From: Breviolum minutum Mf 1.05b.01
Taxonomy: Eukaryota; Sar; Dinophyceae; Suessiales; Symbiodiniaceae
Length of the DNA: 64,000 bases
Assembly (NCBI GenBank): GCA_000507305.1
Contig: DF239022.1
Location: 248,001-312,000 of the forward strand
Direction of reading: 5' to 3'
Of this stretch, positions 54,709 to 64,000 are shown piece by piece. Numbering within the stretch: position 1 is the stretch's first letter; every line of letters begins with the position of its first letter. A program made the position numbers and the translations under genes. The notes under the pieces were generated by a model. It ran no database searches and was not told the origin of the DNA. It was given only the letters and a program-made list of their open reading frames with translations.

Positions 54709-55416
54709 TCACTCTATAATGTTTTCAAACCGACATGAACGTAAAGACATGAATTGCCATGTGAGGTGGGGTGATGTGGAAAGAAGTTGATATCATTGGT
54801 TCATCTATATGAAGTATTTGGTTTATTTGGGTATTCCTTAGTGATGAACATTCATGAACTTCCTTGACAACCGGCCTTTCAAAAAATAGAGGAGCATCTG
54901 GCAACCCTGAATTGTGTAAAGTCACCAGTACTCACCAGTCCGGCAAGATTATTCAGGAGTGACCGGGGAGGGTTGCTATTTGCTGTTAGCTCATCCCCGA
55001 ATTTGGATACAATTTGCTGGGTGTGTGATTTGTAGCTAGTGGATTCTATTTACATATGGAACATGTCGTTTCACATCTTTTCAGGTTGCATGACCCCATA
55101 TTTCTGAAAAAGAGACTCTGGAATGTTCATTCATGTGGTTTTTCGCTTGGTTAATCCTTACATTTCGTTGCTGTCCTGGACACTCCACGTTCTACTGCTG
55201 CAGGTGAGATGTTTCTGAATGTTTGAGCCAACAGATGAAGGGAAGAACCATCTTATGTACCTGATATAGCTGTTTGCACTATAAAATCATATAGCTAGTT
55301 GGATCATCCAATGATTTCCACGTAAAATACATTGGATTCTCAACTTCATGCACTTGGCTGTTTCGTGGTGACACTGCCGTTTCCCCCAATGCTGGCCCCG
55401 GTCGAAAAAAAAGAAG

Positions 55417-55521
55417 TTCGCGTTGCGCGAATTCGGCAGCGACTTTGAGCAACAAAAAGAGGAGCGAATTCGGTTCTGGCGAATTCATGGTGCAAAAGTC
55501 CTTGAAGGGAAGGACATGTGA
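55417..55521 (+). CDS. Candidate exon, I29-propeptide-like
   Basis: The open frame KFALREFGSDFEQQKEERIR and then FWRIHGAKVLEG ends in a TGA, or at a GA donor near 55513. The spacing of aromatic residues with E-E-x-R-x-x-F/W recalls the inhibitory propeptide (I29) of papain-like proteases. The resemblance is weak and no protease domain was found. Two other frames are also open. Confidence 0.35.
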   Translation, partial: FALREFGSDFEQQKEERIRFWRIHGAKVLEGKDM

Positions 55522-55998
55522 AAAACACTGTATATACTCCCCGGAAAAGTAACATATCCCCTAAAAAATATTGAAAAATACCGGTTGGAAGACTATCCGT
55601 TTTTTTTTTTTCGAAATAGAGTGTTTTTAGGGAACATGCTTGTTTGGGGTGTGTAACGGTATATACCATATCCATTGATACCTTCCCTTGTTCACCGAAT
55701 ATGGCTTGACTATTTTTATATCATGTGCAAAGATTGATAATCTAGTTACTCCGGGACAAACCAAGAATTATGTTTAATCATGTTACTTACTACGGCGACG
55801 GCGAATACTATATACACATAGGTTAGCTTCATAGATTACTGCCTTGTGATCTTACAAGATAGTGTAGGTATGATTTCGCGCTGTCCAAGAAATCAGACGC
55901 TCCGATCTTCAGTCAAAGGTTTTTGTTAGGTATAGATCAGCAAATTTAACATCCACGGTATCAAACTTTGATGCACAGAGAGATAAAAAACGAAGGAA

Positions 55999-56063
55999 AA
56001 ACAACATTTACAAACAAACAAACGAACAAAAACAACAACAAAAAACAACAACAAACAACAAAC

Positions 56064-56125
<62 letters not shown>

Positions 56126-56427
56126 CAAACAAACAAACAAACAACCATACAAACAACCAAGCAGCAAACAAACAAACAAACAAACAGTAACAAGCAAGCA
56201 AGCAAACAAACAACCAAGCAAGCAAACAAACAAGCAAGCAACCAAGCAAACAAACAAACAAACCAAGCAAGCAAACAAACAAACAAACAAACAAACAAAC
56301 AACCAAGCAAACAAACAAACAAACAACCAAACAGTAACAAGCAAGCAAGCAAACAAACAAACAACCAAGCCAGCAAACAAACCAAGCAAGCAAAAAAACA
56401 AACAAACAAACCAAGCAAGCAAACAAT
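55999..56427. repeat. (CAAA/CAAG/CAAT)n tract
   Basis: About 430 bp of tetranucleotides: a pure CAAT block (56061-56125), then mixed CAAA, CAAG and CAAC units with two long imperfect copies that each contain CAGTAACAAG. Confidence 0.95.
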
Positions 56428-56528
56428 GCCATTGGAGACCGCAGGACTTTTGTGTGAGGCCAGAGGGCCAACGTGGTTATAGAATTGATGGGTTGGTGGT
56501 TTGGGATTCTAAGGGTACCTCTAAGTAA
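56427..56528 (+). CDS. Candidate terminal exon after the CAAA tract
   Basis: Open reading CHWRPQDFCVRPEGQRGYRI then DGLVVWDSKGTSK and TAA. No clear acceptor. Confidence 0.3.
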   Translation, partial: CHWRPQDFCVRPEGQRGYRIDGLVVWDSKGTSK

Positions 56529-56599
56529 CAATCCCGTTCATAAGGGGATCCTAGGAATCCAAACCAACAACTTACCATTAGTTGATATTTGATTTAATG

Positions 56600-56601
56600 T
56601 C

Positions 56602-56633
<32 letters not shown>

Positions 56634-56786
56634 CGTTGTTGTTGTTGATGTCGTTGTTGTCGTTGTTGTCGTTGTTGTCGTTGTTGTCGTTGTTGTCGTG
56701 GTTGTCGTTGTTGTCGTTGTTGTCGTCGTTGTTATTGTTGTCGTCGTTGTTGTCGTCGTTGTCGTCGTTGTTGTTGTTGTTGTTGC

Positions 56787-56819
<33 letters not shown>

Positions 56820-56832
56820 CGTTGTCGTTGTT

Positions 56833-56863
<31 letters not shown>

Positions 56864-56917
56864 TTGTTGATGATGTTGATGTTGTTGTTGTTGTTGTCGT
56901 TGTTGTCGTCGTCGTGG

Positions 56918-56952
<35 letters not shown>

Positions 56953-56965
56953 GCTGGTGGTGCTG
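56600..56965. repeat. (GTT/GTC)n microsatellite
   Basis: About 365 bp of GTT, GTC and GAT triplets, ending in GGT-GCT units that run into an open frame. Confidence 0.95.
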
Positions 56966-57144
56966 GTGCTGGTGCTGGCTCTGGTGCTGCTAGTGGTTTC
57001 GGTCCCCGTGGATATTTTTATCCTTCTTGGTGTACAACATTTGTTAGCCAAAGGGCCCTAGCTGTTACAGGGGCGGCGGGTGTCTTGGCTACATCTGATG
57101 TTGAGAATCCTATCCCAACACAAAGATACAAAAGAATCCTCTGA
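56966..57144 (+). CDS. Candidate exon fused to the triplet repeat
   Basis: A frame open through the repeat continues as GFGPRGYFYPSWCTTFVSQR and LAVTGAAGVLATSDVENPIP to TGA. It could be a real exon with a Gly/Ala-rich tract grown from the repeat; no family is recognised. Confidence 0.3.
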
Positions 57145-57983
57145 TATTTTCGTTTGCCTGATTTGGAATCAAACTTCATCCGGGTGTTGCTACTAAAATG
57201 TACACATCAGACCTCTCACCCCCCAGAAACAAATCATAAACATTCTGAGGAAAAGGAGAAGACATGGAGTCTGGACTCTACAAAGTGGGCCAGTTAGAAG
57301 TAGGGGACCATAACTCCATTTACAAGGGGTTATTTCACCCCAGTCACTTATTCATTTCAAGCCACCTATAGGGGCCTCCATGTCACTCCATTTTTCCATG
57401 GCAAGCTTTTTGTGGGCAGGCCATGGCAGGCCCCATGATTGTCCCTGCACAGTTTGGCGGCTAAAAGTTGGGTTGGGCTATGGGAAGGCAAAAAAAACGA
57501 GAAAACATGAGGAGTTTTTGTGGGTGAAGGTTGTTGTTGTTTCTCAGTGTTTTTAGATCTTGTTTTCTTTTGTATGTTTTTCAATATTTTTGTTGTAATG
57601 ACATGTAATGACTATATATCATATATATGATATATCATATACATCGGGTTATATAAAAATTAGAGGGCTCTATATCTTTTTTAGGGTACTATAACCCCCT
57701 GCTTCGGAGAATTTCACTAAGATCGGTGCTTCATCAAGAATCGGAATTGTTTAGTTCAGGGCATTATAATATACAGTGGTAAATAGGTCGCCGGTCGCCC
57801 ACACTTAATTTGTCCATGGATATATTAGACGACCTCAAGTTATGCCTAGTTGTTGTTCAAGATTGTTACTCTTCATCACATTGTACTCGTTATACTTATT
57901 TTGGAGATGCTCCGACTCCAACTAAACAAACATCAAAAAATCAGTTCCCATCCATCCACCTGTGACTTTCACTGGCCCTTGAG
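57145..57983. other. No gene firmly supported; family G-like repeat at 57284-57375
   Basis: AAAGTGGGCCAGTTAGAAG ... CCACCTATAGGGGCC is related to repeats at 34924 and 61307. The rest is AT-rich. Confidence 0.4.
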
Positions 57984-58024
57984 GTCAATCAACCATGTGG
58001 AACAAGTGCTGGTGCGCTTCTTCG
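57984..58024 (+). CDS. Candidate exon, unknown protein
   Basis: AG|G acceptor, phase 2, SINHVEQVLVRFF with a textbook GGTGAGT donor at 58025. The frame stays open further. Confidence 0.4.
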
Positions 58025-58334
58025 GTGAGTTTGTCCAGGGTTGGATTTGTGAAGTACGGTTAGATATGTTTTTGGGGGGGCGGAGGTGATGAAGAATAGA
58101 TAAGAATAGCATAGGTATATAGGTGCATTCAAAGGAACATCCATAATGTTACGCGGATTTTTGCATGAGGATACGGGGGTAACACACCTAACAGAAACAA
58201 CTAGGATTATATTCCCTATTAACATTTCATTCCCCTATCAACATGAAGGAGTATTAACAATATAAGGTAGGAGTTCATTCCCTATGAAATCCCTAAATAA
58301 TCAACCAGGATTCAATGGAATGGCATTTTTCCAG

Positions 58335-58471
58335 GACTGCATGCAGCCTCGCCTTCAATCATGGCCCAGCAAAAGGCGTTCGAAGGCGAAAAAGTAAAGG
58401 GGGAAGTGACTCCATCCAAAAGGGCCTGGAAAAACGTTGGTTTTGGTAAATTAGGGACTGGAAAACACTAA
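58335..58471 (+). CDS. Candidate exon, frame ambiguous
   Basis: CCAG|G acceptor; all frames are open. The preferred reading contains MAQQKAFEGEKVKGEVTPSK. Another reading ends at a TAA after a Lys-rich tail. Confidence 0.35.
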
Positions 58472-58613
58472 AGTTCGTTTATACTTGATTATAGTTTACC
58501 CAATTTCTTCACAGAATGTTTCAGAGGACATGAGGTCGAATCTAAGTATTTTGCCAATCAGTTTCAACGGGGAGAGTGCCATGTCAATGGAGAGTTCTTT
58601 CAATGCTTAGTAA

Positions 58614-58717
58614 TACTGTTGATGGACAAATTCTGCACCACCTGGGATGGTTAAAACCCTTTAAACAATGGGATAATCATCATCCTTGGTGGTGCAGGAT
58701 TTTGTCCATCAACCGTA
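58614..58717. mobile_element. Palindromic element, family B
   Basis: TACTGTTGATGGACAAATTC ... GATTTTGTCCATCAACCGTA. Both arms changed GAAGAAAT to GACAAAAT-like sequence together, so the palindrome is maintained. Confidence 0.8.
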
Positions 58718-58965
58718 AGTTGATGTTTTTAAGGTTTTACATCATGTTTTGGCGGTGTTTTGGAAGTATTGCATTGCTCCATGTCTCTTTATGGGGTCGC
58801 ATAGATTTTATGTATATACACACATTTATTTTTGCAAAGCATATAAAATACAGAACCAAATTCCCAAAAATGTCTTAATTAATATGTACATATATATATA
58901 TATCATAGATAGAAATGCTTACAATACACACGCCCACCATTAAAAAAGAAAGAAACCTCTCCCAC

Positions 58966-59072
58966 TGGCCAACGTCATTTTCCGGGCCAGCTTCAAGGGG
59001 CTCCACTCGGAGGTTTTTTTTTACGACCCCTCAAAGATGACAGCTTCACAGACTGTATACTGTATGTACTAA
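58966..59072 (+). CDS. Candidate exon, unknown protein
   Basis: Open frame LANVIFRASFKGLHSEVFFY then DPSKM... to a TAA. High GC, no clear acceptor. Confidence 0.4.
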
Positions 59073-59074
59073 CT

Positions 59075-59181
59075 CTAGGTGGTGGTTTCAAATGTGTTTT
59101 TTTTTCACCCCGATTTGTAGGGAAATGATCCAATTTGACGAGCATATTTTTCAACTGGGTTGGTTCAACCACCAACTATAG
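59075..59181. mobile_element. Palindromic element, family A (best copy)
   Basis: CTAGGTGGTGGTTTCAAATG ... GGTTCAACCACCAACTATAG, core GATCCAATTTGACGAGCATA. Confidence 0.8.
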
Positions 59182-59777
59182 AACTTGTAGTGAAATAATC
59201 CTGAAAGACACCCAGTGGATGGGTATAGTTCTGCAGCTATATTATGATACATTCATTTCCTTCATAAGTTCAGTCATGCATTTTGACAATGATCTTAGAT
59301 TTATGTAGTTCATGCTGGGATTTGATTGGATGCAATTAACATTAAAAAAAACATTAAAGACATTCACCCGCATATTCTATAATACAGTCAGAGTTAAACT
59401 ACAGTGATGCCAGGTGATATCATTCCATTTTAGTCGTTTTAGTATTTGGTTTATATACACGAGATACTTAGATAGAAGGTAATTAGTAGTAAGTAAGGAC
59501 CTCGCATGTTTAAGGGGAATCCCTTGGTTGTCAACATATGTTTATGGATGCATCGAGATTCTCAATCAACGAGACAACTCAGATCCTTTTCAATGATACT
59601 GGTGATGGAAGATCCTGCTATTCAATTACAATGGATTTTATCAGATTATTACCCCATAGGATCTGATACTCATAAAAATCGACCAAATCTAGGTAAATAT
59701 ATGTAAATAATATCATACAAAATCATCCTATACGGGTACATTTGTTCAGTGATTTACTGGATGATTTCTCCCATCCG

Positions 59778-59890
59778 ACCTTTTGCTGAGGCCCGTTGGT
59801 CCCTGCGCTGGCGACCTCGCTGGCGTGTCTATCGGATGACGGTGCGGGTTTTTACTCGGATCCTTTGAATGGGAACCAGAAGTGGAGACA
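59778..59890 (+). CDS. Candidate exon, frame ambiguous
   Basis: A GC-rich block open in two frames: ARWSLRWRPRWRVYRMTVR after an AG|G, or VPALATSLACLSDDGAGFYS. Confidence 0.35.
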
Positions 59891-59981
59891 TGAAACACCA
59901 ACCATTTCCAACAATGGCATTCAAACAAGGGCCTGTTTGTGGACTGTGATGCAAGGAGGTGAAGAACTATTTATATAGTTG

Positions 59982-60680
59982 ATACTAGGTACTTGCCCTA
60001 ACTCGTGCCGCCCTACCAAAACTCGTGCCATTCTGCGTGCCCACAGGGTTTTGTCAGGTTTTTGTTGATTTTATGATTTTTGAATGTTGTATGATGTGCT
60101 TAAAGTCTGCGTGCCCGCAGTGTTTGGTGAGGGCTGAAGGTGCTGTCATCAATCACTATGCGGGAGACTTTGAAATGTATATATGTTCGAAGGAAGTTTA
60201 GGATCCAAAAGTCCGACAATATTGGAAAGATGAAAAGCAGAGAAGAGAAGAGTAGAAGAGAGGAAGAGAAAGAGTTAGAAGAAAACAGATACGGGTGCAT
60301 GAGATTTTAGGCAAGCCGTGAAACATCGTGTTTTTACCAATGATTTGTGGTTGGGGCAGAAAAAAGGGAAAGGTTGCCAGATGCAGAGCCTGGATCTCGT
60401 TCCGATCTCGTTCAGCATCTCGTTCTGATTCCTTCTTCTCTTAAATTTTCCATGCTGTGATGAGTGACCTGTGCACAGTGTGATTTGCTGTCGTTGGTGT
60501 GAGGGTTGGAATGAGTTTTCTTGGTGTTCTACACAGTGTGCGCATGGTTTGGTTAAGACTTGGTGATGTCAGTGGATGTGTTGAATGAGCCGTGCCCATT
60601 GTGATTTGCTGTTGGTGGTGTGAGTTTTGGCGATGGTGTGAGATTCGGTTTTTCTGCGTGCCCGCAGTAATGGTGTGAGT
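59982..60680. repeat. Degenerate intermediate repeat with CTGCGTGCCCGCAG
   Basis: CTGCGTGCCCACAG/CTGCGTGCCCGCAG occurs at about 60036, 60107 and 60653. Phrases such as GTGTGAG, TGATTTGCTGT and GGTGGTGTGAG repeat imperfectly between them. No gene is seen. Confidence 0.45.
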
Positions 60681-60714
60681 TTTAGGTAGATGGCGTGAGA
60701 TAAGGCCACCACCC

Positions 60715-60880
60715 AGTAATAGGATTATGAATAGTTGTTTGGTGATCCTTAGTTGATAATAGGATTGTGAATAGTTGTTTGTTGGTCCTTAGTTGCAAGA
60801 GGATTATGAATAGTTGTTTGTTGATCCTTAGTTGCAAGAGGATTATGAATATTTGTTTCTTGATCCTTAGTTGCCAAAGA
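60715..60880. repeat. Tandem repeat of about 50 bp, four units
   Basis: Units of the form AGGATTATGAATAGTTGTTT-GTTGATCCTTAGTTGCAAG repeat about four times. Confidence 0.8.
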
Positions 60881-60968
60881 CTAGTGACTAGGATTATTTT
60901 CATAGTTGTGTTGATTTTTTTTATGAACCAAGAAGTACATGGTTTATAAAATGTCATTGCTTGGATGA

Positions 60969-61154
60969 CTTGTTACCGCTCAAGATGTACGAGTTGACTT
61001 CGTTCCCATCCAGGGCCATGAGACAATGACCAAATCGTTGAAAGTTGAAGGCCTTTTCCTGGGTGAAAAGGCTGATAACAATGATTTCAATGATAGGACT
61101 GGAAGACAAGCCGTTCCTTTTGATACATATTACCTTTTCAAGGAAACATCTTGA
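60969..61154 (+). CDS. Candidate terminal exon, unknown protein
   Basis: Sixty-one open codons plus TGA, including VRVDFVPIQGHETMTKSLKV and NDRTGRQAVPFDTYYLFKET. A CCATCCAG|G inside (61013) could be the true acceptor. A competing frame is open over the first half. Confidence 0.45.
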   Translation, partial: LVTAQDVRVDFVPIQGHETMTKSLKVEGLFLGEKADNNDFNDRTGRQAVPFDTYYLFKETS

Positions 61155-61306
61155 TTTTCGGTTTTCGGGGGGTGTAAGATATTTTAACTTTATTAACAAT
61201 CATAGCAGTGCGATTCTGGCCGTGTTTTTCTTGAAACCACTCATGTTGTTGCAACTTGGTGTAAAGTCTGTCGTACGGTTCAAGTCCCAAGTTCGAAACA
61301 AGTCCC

Positions 61307-61493
61307 ATACAAAGTGGGCAGTGGGCCCCTACCAGTTACAAGTATGGGCCCATAATTCCACTTGTAGTAATAAGATGTAATAAGGGTCATTATAACCCCA
61401 GTTACCCAACTCCACTTATAAGGGTCATTATAACCACAGTTACCCATTTTATTTTCGGCCAGTTATAGGCGCCCCAGTAATATAACTCCATGT
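61307..61493. repeat. Family G-like repeat
   Basis: GGGCCCCTACCAGTTACAAG ... GCCAGTTATAGGCGCCCCAG, with CATTATAACCCCAGTTACCC duplicated in the middle. Confidence 0.5.
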
Positions 61494-61502
61494 ATGATAT
61501 CC

Positions 61503-61655
61503 ATCGGCTCGGCTCTCCATTCAACAGTAGGACACCGGGGCTCTCCGCCCACTGTCAGGATGCCTTCCCGGGTCAGAACTTTCAATCACCTGTTCGATCA
61601 CCCAATGACCACCAATGGATGGCGAGAAGCGAAGAAATCTCTGCCGGGAGGATGA
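61503..61655 (+). CDS. Candidate terminal exon, unknown protein
   Basis: Fifty open codons plus TGA, basic and GC-rich (TVRMPSRVRTFNHLFDHPMT then NGWREAKKS). A second frame starting at an AG|G (61558) is also open. Confidence 0.4.
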   Translation: MGSALHSTVGHRGSPPTVRMPSRVRTFNHLFDHPMTTNGWREAKKSLPGG

Positions 61656-62332
61656 GGGATTAAGGATCTTTGCGATGCATGATACCTTACTTGTGTACTA
61701 TTACCATATATTATATATTACATATATGTTGTTGTTCTATGTTATGACAAACCATGGACCAACAAATGACCAACATGCTTTTGCTCTCTATATAAGTGTT
61801 TACAGTTTATGCATATTTATTTAGAGTAACCGTATGTATGTTCTTACTTACTTGTCATGTATGTTTCATGTGATAGTGTAATTCTAGCAGGAAAAAGGGG
61901 CAACATTGCCACGAACACGTCGGATGATGTAAGGATATGATGTCTGATTGTACCGCGACTTGCTACCATTCTGTTTGATCAGATTCTTATTGATTGTTCT
62001 TTATTTCGGAATATGAACCGTATCAAATCAGTGCAGGCTTTCATCCACAGTGGCATCAACCATCAAATTTGGTCTATATATCAACATGAAGTTATCAACG
62101 GTCAAAGATAGTGGTCTCCAATCAAATTTGAATCCCATCTAAAATCAAGGCTCACCTGAATGGGATGCCATTTTGACATACCTTTTTTTTGTGCCCAAAA
62201 CCGTGAAGACTGAAGGTTTTAGGCCCCCAAGAAATATGGATGGTAAGTAACTGTTGTAAGCCCTAAATTAATGATGGCGTTTTGTGGGTTCTTATGGCAG
62301 TTGATAGTTCCTGGGATTATAACAAGGCATTA
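61656..62332. other. No gene seen
   Basis: AT-rich, no repeats of note. Confidence 0.45.
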
Positions 62333-62440
62333 TGGGTGTTTCCAAAAATAGGGGTACCCCGAAATGGATGGTTTATAATAGAAAACCCTATTAAAATGGA
62401 TGATTTGGGAGAAAACCCCCTATTTTTGGAAACCCCCTTA
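62333..62440. mobile_element. Palindromic element, family E
   Basis: GGGTGTTTCCAAAAATAGGG ... CCCCCTATTTTTGGAAACCC, inner ATGGATGGTTTATAATAG. Confidence 0.8.
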
Positions 62441-62642
62441 CAAGGATCCCTACCTAACCATCCAACATGGCTGCACCGAGGCGCGTATCTCCAGCGGTCT
62501 AGAGGCCAAGTTTTCTGAAAAGAAAACCTACAAAATTTGGTGGCTCCTGGCTTTAGGAGTTAAGGATTAAGGATTTCTGTCCCAAGATTTTGATGATTTC
62601 TTGGATTTTTTTATTTTAATTTGTTTATTTCGTGTTTATTAG

Positions 62643-62722
62643 GGGATTTATTGTTTGGGATAGTTGAGATTCCTACTAGCTTGCTTCTTGACAAATTTGC
62701 TCAGATGGATTTCATGTCGAGG
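62643..62722 (+). CDS. Candidate exon, unknown protein
   Basis: TTATTAG|G acceptor, phase 1 start and phase 0 end, GT donor at 62723. Reads DLLFGIVEIPTSLLLDKFAQ then MDFMSR. It resembles the helical part after a BTB or similar domain only superficially. Confidence 0.5.
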
Positions 62723-62850
62723 GTGTGTCTCAGGAATAATCCAGCAAAGTGTCCTACAGGAATGAGGCATTTTATGGAATTTCCATCAGTTTTCGGGGGT
62801 CTAATTACTTGACGTTCAGACAAATCTTGCAGCAGTTGAGTACGTTTCAG

Positions 62851-62912
62851 GTGCACCAGGTGCTGGGGAGCTTTCAAAGATATGTCACTTTGAATTTGGA
62901 AAATGAATCAAT
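62851..62912 (+). CDS. Candidate exon, unknown protein
   Basis: TTTCAG|G acceptor, phase 0 (compatible with 62643-62722), VHQVLGSFQRYVTLNLENES. The GT donor at 62913 is the first base of a family D element. Confidence 0.5.
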
Positions 62913-63012
62913 GTACCTCTCCGAATACTAACATAACAGTGGAACATCACCATTTTTGATATATGAGGTACATCTTCAAAGTGCTGTTTTTTTTTTCCAT
63001 TGTCATGTTGTT
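62913..63012. mobile_element. Palindromic element, family D, starting at a splice donor
   Basis: GTACCTCTCCGAATACTAAC ... TTCCATTGTCATGTTG. Confidence 0.5.
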
Positions 63013-63366
63013 TTTTTTGTGGGGGCTAATGAGTGTGTGTTTTTCTCAACTGGGTTGAAGCTCACCAATGTAACGTAAAATCGACGTGCTCTGAAATCTC
63101 ACCATGCCGATCTTGGCAATTACACCCCCAAAATAATGCATCATGTACATCCATACGTGCGTGCTACATATATGTTGACTTGGACTTCTTTGTGTTTTTG
63201 TGCAGGTCTGTTTGGTGGTTTAAGACAACATAGAATACTTAAAAAGGGACAATTTTAATCGTGTATGGCGCATTTGCTCAAAGATTGCTGACAGAAAGTT
63301 CCAGTTGCAAATGGATATTTTCACAACTACCAAACAGTTAGCCGGGTAAATGTTGCTTTTGCTGTA

Positions 63367-63456
63367 CCCATAGCATGTATGGTATATTTACCTACGTACA
63401 TTTACTATAAAATTCAACCAAATGTAGGTAAATATAGCATACAAGGGTTCCATGGG
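63367..63456. mobile_element. Palindromic element, family C
   Basis: CCCATAGCATGTATGGTATA ... AAATATAGCATACAAGGGTT then CCATGGG. Confidence 0.75.
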
Positions 63457-63467
63457 GTGTGCTTCAG

Positions 63468-63630
63468 ATTTGTTTCACTTCCTTTTGTTGCGTTGTCCAT
63501 CTTCGTAGCAAGCAACTTTTTGGGCGCTCTGTATACAATCAAATACCCGGAACGCTTCAACCTGTATTTCATTTCTACCACACGGAAGGAACATGATCCC
63601 CTTTGCACGACAGCTCAGCTGAAAAACCAA
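63468..63630 (+). CDS. Candidate exon with a transmembrane segment
   Basis: A TTCAG acceptor just after a family C element; reads VSLPFVALSIFVASNFLGAL (one membrane span) followed by YTIKYPERFNLYFISTTRKE, probably to a GC donor at 63631. Membrane protein of unknown family; the frame runs open beyond. Confidence 0.5.
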
Positions 63631-63866
63631 GCCATGGACTCAAGATGTCTACAGACCTTTTTTTTCCAATTCACCACCCTCCCCCCCCCCTTTATATGTT
63701 CCCCTCCCCCTGTATCCGGTACTTGGAGAATGGGCCCCCACTTGGTAAGTGGTTAGAATCACGCCAATTTGTAAGCGATGGAAAGGCCATTTAGGAAAGA
63801 TTTCAGTTCTTCCAAGGTCCCCCCCTCCCTAAAGGAGAGGTGATCCCAATTATGAAAAAAACACAT

Positions 63867-63975
63867 GGCTGTTGATGACAAGTATTTAGGGTATTATATA
63901 CTACCCAGTTATTATGTAGAGATTCTGATTTTTCACCATTATAAGGATCCCTATTTCAACAACCAGGTTTCAATG
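63867..63975. mobile_element. Repeat element, family F
   Basis: It contains ACTACCCAGTTATTATGTAG, TAAGGATCCCTA and AACCAGGTTTCAATG, as at 14686. Confidence 0.55.
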
Positions 63976-64000
63976 ACAAAACACACCAGGCTGGCCCAGC

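Noticed and set aside
56113..56531. Cys/Leu/Phe-rich frames on the minus strand of the CAAA tract
   Set aside because: Tetranucleotide repeats without stops stay open by construction.
1..64000. tRNA, rRNA, CRISPR arrays or bacterial operon features
   Set aside because: None seen. Gene structure is eukaryotic with spliceosomal introns, and no cloverleaf or direct-repeat spacer pattern was recognised.

Overview
The window looks like nuclear DNA of a dinoflagellate, or of a protist with dinoflagellate-type splicing. The evidence is internal. Two genes whose protein products are unmistakable, a ferritin and a plant-type [2Fe-2S] ferredoxin, are split into very small exons. Almost every exon starts with G after an AG acceptor, and the introns begin with GT, GC or GA, which is the splice grammar known from dinoflagellates. 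The large Copia-type Pol gene also resembles Pol proteins I associate with dinoflagellate genomes. Species cannot be told from the sequence. GC is roughly 40% by eye, and exons are visibly richer. All convincing exons are on the + strand, as expected of a unidirectional gene array.

Layout. 1-3.6 kb: exons of one or more genes, the last with a DHHC-palmitoyltransferase-like tail. 4.5-12.2 kb: a degenerate composite retroelement between inverted 9-bp minisatellites. It carries a Copia RT-RNase H polyprotein broken by frameshifts and a TGA, two unknown reading frames, and an endonuclease/exonuclease/phosphatase-like frame. Its distal half is sprinkled with 16-bp hairpins whose stems covary. 13-14.1 kb and 15.3-16.4 kb: 3' ends of two unidentified genes. 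16.5-20.2 kb: the ferredoxin gene and possible leader exons. 21.6-28.8 kb: an 11-exon ferritin gene. 29-64 kb: about 50 scattered candidate exons, mostly of unrecognised genes, including a BTB/POZ gene (44.2-45.3 kb) and a second BTB-like fragment (34.8-35.7 kb).

Between and inside the genes lie dozens of 90-130 bp palindromic, MITE-like elements of at least ten families, plus long triplet repeats. Some families have GT near one end and AG at the other, so they could act as ready-made introns. In 14 of 18 introns placed by homology, the first two intron bases equal the first two bases of the next exon. This holds for all six GA-donor introns, and one intron shares six bases. That pattern fits intron gain by elements that duplicate their target site (introners), and it would explain the odd GC/GA donors.

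Limits. Single exons without family homology were called from open frame, AG|G acceptor, plausible donor and codon texture only. Their frames are often ambiguous and their grouping into genes is uncertain. Four single N positions look like assembly joints.
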